A stretch of 29,283 bases of DNA from JBBDKV01 sp040879165 (GTDB lineage: Bacteria; Patescibacteriota; Microgenomatia; UBA1400; PJMF01), in the NCBI GenBank assembly GCA_040879165.1, contig JBBDKV010000014.1, positions 1 to 29,283 of the forward strand, written 5' to 3'. Below, one piece after another: positions 27,985 through 29,283 of the stretch. The notes beneath the pieces are model-generated. The model saw only the letters and a list, made by a program, of their open reading frames with translations, made no database searches and was not told where the DNA came from. The first letter of the stretch is position 1; each line of letters opens with the position of its first letter. The position numbers and the translations under genes are program-made.

Positions 27985-28090
27985 CAGAATCAAGCTCTGG
28001 TTCGCGCCGCCAAGCGACTGCTCGCTATCCAAATCTATAACCTAGGAAAGCATGGCTAGTACCCGTAGGGTGAGTGCCAGCTAGGGAGCT
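27985..28090 (+). repeat. Structured tail element B (downstream of tRNA-Lys)
   Basis: It shares AAGCT-TGGTTCGCGC with element C (7966) and CCGCCAAGCGA plus GCATGGCTA-T-CCC with element A (2819-2877). AGCGA-CTGC-TCGCT and TGGC-(4)-ACCC-GTA-GGGT-(4)-GCCA form neat hairpins. It is non-coding. From 28091 to 28270 the only further feature I see is TCGGAC...GTCCGA (28173-28198), a six-base inverted repeat. Confidence 0.5.
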
Positions 28091-28270
28091 TTTATATCAT
28101 AGGTATAAGTTACAAAGATACACCGATCCTTTTTTAATTTCACGCTCCAAGTGGGATGTTTCGGTTGGGAAGTCGGACTACAAACGCACCTTGTCCGAAC
28201 AAAATATATCTACATTGTCAGAATTATTTTAAGATCTTTGTGTTTATTTCGAAACATTTACTTATTTACA

Positions 28271-28279
28271 TGATATAAT
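28271..28279 (+). promoter_or_regulatory. Extended -10 of 184-aa hypothetical gene
   Basis: TGATATAAT, identical to the box at 3173, ending 7 nt before ATG 28287. A leaderless mRNA is predicted. Confidence 0.6.
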
Positions 28280-28286
28280 TCGATGT

Positions 28287-28841
28287 ATGAAAAAATTTAA
28301 TATTCAGAACGAGTTAAAACAAATAATTGAGAATAAAAAGTTAATTGAACTTGACATTAATGGAATAGAAGATCTTATCTACGGCTATTTTCTCAAAGCT
28401 AATGAAGAATATCTAGCTCTCGCGGTCATAAATTCAAATGGAATGCTTGTAGGTATTACAATGTGTCGTATGGAGGATGTTAATCTAATCTCAACAGAAT
28501 CAAATTTTATAAATGAAATGGCAAAACTAGTCGACAGAGACAATGTATATGCGCAAGTATTAAAAGAGATTGAAAATATTATAGAATTTACATTTATTGG
28601 TTTTGCTAGTTACTTACAAGATACTAAAACTGTTGCTGCAGTAACTCGAAACAATCAAGAAAATATTGAGGGTAGGATTGTAGGTTTTGACGAAAATTTT
28701 ATGGTTGTTGATGAGTATGCTGCTGGAAAAGATAAAAAAGTAGCTCGAACTTACTTCCCTTTTGATGACATAACACGAATTTCAATTGGCTCCACGCTTC
28801 TTAAAGCTACGTCAAGATATTTGGCTGAAAATAATCTCTAA
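28287..28841 (+). CDS. Hypothetical protein, 184 aa
   Basis: A soluble, AT-rich-codon protein starting MKKFNIQNELKQIIENKKL. The middle third is acidic and helical. The C-terminal third (NIEGRIVGFDENFMVVDEY, ARTYFPFDDITRISIGST) has the strand-turn-strand rhythm of an Sm-like or small beta-barrel fold, where IxGRIVGFDExFMVV would be the Sm1-like pair. That is a resemblance only. No membrane segment or signal peptide is visible. Its low GC, compared with fpg nearby, may indicate a later arrival. Confidence 0.6.
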   Translation: MKKFNIQNELKQIIENKKLIELDINGIEDLIYGYFLKANEEYLALAVINSNGMLVGITMCRMEDVNLISTESNFINEMAKLVDRDNVYAQVLKEIENIIEFTFIGFASYLQDTKTVAAVTRNNQENIEGRIVGFDENFMVVDEYAAGKDKKVARTYFPFDDITRISIGSTLLKATSRYLAENNL

Positions 28842-28851
28842 ATATAAAAGT

Positions 28852-28884
28852 TAAAAAAGGCGGGGACCCGTGATGAGTCCCCGC
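28852..28884 (-). terminator. Intrinsic terminator of the small basic protein gene
   Basis: Minus strand GCGGGGAC, 9-nt loop, GTCCCCGC, C, TTTTTT. A GC-rich 8-bp stem with a clean U-run, 25 bp after the stop at 28909. Confidence 0.9.
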
Positions 28885-28908
28885 TGGTTGTGGTTCCTTA
28901 AAGATCGG

Positions 28909-29082
28909 TTAGCGGTTTTTAGCGCGCCGTTCTCTTACGGAACTCTTCGTGTTGGGTCTGTTTTGACCCGGATTACGCCTGGCTTTGGTGTGCTTGTCAT
29001 AGGTACTCTTGCGCTTGCCAGAAGTATGACCCGTGCCAAACAGTGTTTCCCAAAAACCCGCACTACTATTCTTCTTACTCAC
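28909..29082 (-). CDS. Small very basic protein
   Basis: 57 residues from GTG 29082, fixed by GGAGG 6 nt upstream. The frame to 29124 would include the Shine-Dalgarno. The product reads MSKKNSSAGFWETLFGTGHT then SGKRKSTYDKHTKARR and ends SSVRERRAKNR, with roughly a quarter Lys/Arg, so it is likely nucleic-acid or ribosome associated. It has a complete transcription unit of its own: promoter 29174-29146, leader, strong ribosome site and intrinsic terminator. This argues that it is a real, well-expressed gene. The family is unknown. Confidence 0.7.
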   Translation of the reverse strand: MSKKNSSAGFWETLFGTGHTSGKRKSTYDKHTKARRNPGQNRPNTKSSVRERRAKNR

Positions 29083-29145
29083 AATGCACCTCCGTGCTTT
29101 GGAAAGAAAGAAAAAAACCCTCACTCACGATTGAATGAGAAGTTG

Positions 29146-29174
29146 ATTATACCCTTTAAATCTAATTTAGGCAA
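29146..29174 (-). promoter_or_regulatory. Promoter of small basic protein gene
   Basis: Minus strand TTGCCT (29174-29169), 17 bp, TATAAT (29151-29146), leaving a leader of about 57 nt with a Shine-Dalgarno. This is one of the few genes here with a conventional leader. From 29175 to the window end I see no further gene. Confidence 0.6.
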
Positions 29175-29283
29175 TATAAGATTTTTATTTAAACATTATA
29201 AGATAGTTAAAAGAGTGTTAGAGCATATCCTCAATTCGCACCCGAAACGCACCACCCTAACTTTTAATTGCTTTTAATTCTTG

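Noticed and set aside
28870..29277. Open frame of 135 codons on the plus strand
   Set aside because: It runs antisense through the terminator, coding region and promoter of the small basic protein gene, which has a full set of expression signals; the translated sequence has no protein-like pattern.
1..29283. CRISPR array, transposase or site-specific recombinase gene
   Set aside because: No regularly spaced direct repeats with spacers, no DDE, HUH, tyrosine- or serine-recombinase motifs in any frame examined.
1..29283. Alternative genetic code (UGA as glycine)
   Set aside because: TGA ends transketolase N, transketolase C and DUF6922 at the expected protein ends, so it is a stop here.

Overview
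The window looks like a chromosomal scaffold of a Candidate Phyla Radiation bacterium (Patescibacteria, perhaps the Microgenomates side). This is inferred from gene content: a transketolase split into two overlapping genes, a fermentative lactate dehydrogenase-like enzyme, a GT4/GH57/GH15 alpha-glucan set, DUF1653 and DUF6922 proteins, many tiny membrane proteins, and a tRNA without an encoded CCA. UGA acts as a normal stop, which argues against Gracilibacteria and SR1. A very regular start signal recurs: an extended -10 box (TGnTAnnnT) 6-10 nt before the ATG. This implies mostly leaderless mRNAs, and I used it to choose several starts.

Positions 1-164 hold the end of an M23 peptidase. From about 165 to 13,230 lies a loosely packed, AT-rich accessory island. 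It carries an AlbA_2/Schlafen-type protein divergent from an XRE regulator, a PLD-type nuclease, two Fic proteins, a Nudix hydrolase, an orphan DUF6922 antitoxin-like protein beside the debris of its AbiEii-type toxin, several small membrane proteins, and a three-gene glycolipid/flippase-like operon. Five same-orientation copies of a roughly 60-140 bp repeat punctuate it. The repeat still reads as a conserved peptide on the minus strand, and three full-length copies are preceded by a perfect A/T-flanked hairpin. Between the repeats are elaborate inverted-repeat structures: a gapless four-way junction at 4219-4299, a branched element at 3719-3830, and a structured leader at 3222-3355. Larger repeat-tail elements here resemble the sequence downstream of the tRNA-Lys gene at 27.9 kb. 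I find no integrase, transposase or CRISPR array.

From 13.2 to 27.7 kb the DNA is dense housekeeping sequence: a TauE/SafE permease, a Tat-exported subtilase-like protein, an alkyltransferase-like (ATL) DNA repair protein, a histidine phosphatase, and a BadF/BadG sugar kinase. Then come glucoamylase GH15, GH57 and a glycogen-synthase-like GT4, which together could make, remodel and hydrolyse alpha-glucan. A divergent operon follows: transketolase N, transketolase C and an LDH-family enzyme, joined by overlapping stop/start codons. It could feed pentose phosphates and pyruvate reduction. Ten Ns at 25516-25525 mark a scaffold join inside transketolase C. Fpg (MutM), tRNA-Lys(UUU), an unknown 184-aa protein and a small basic protein close the window.

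The most unusual material is the repeat-delimited accessory island with its branched DNA/RNA structures. No decisive search could be run here, so all family names rest on motif recognition.
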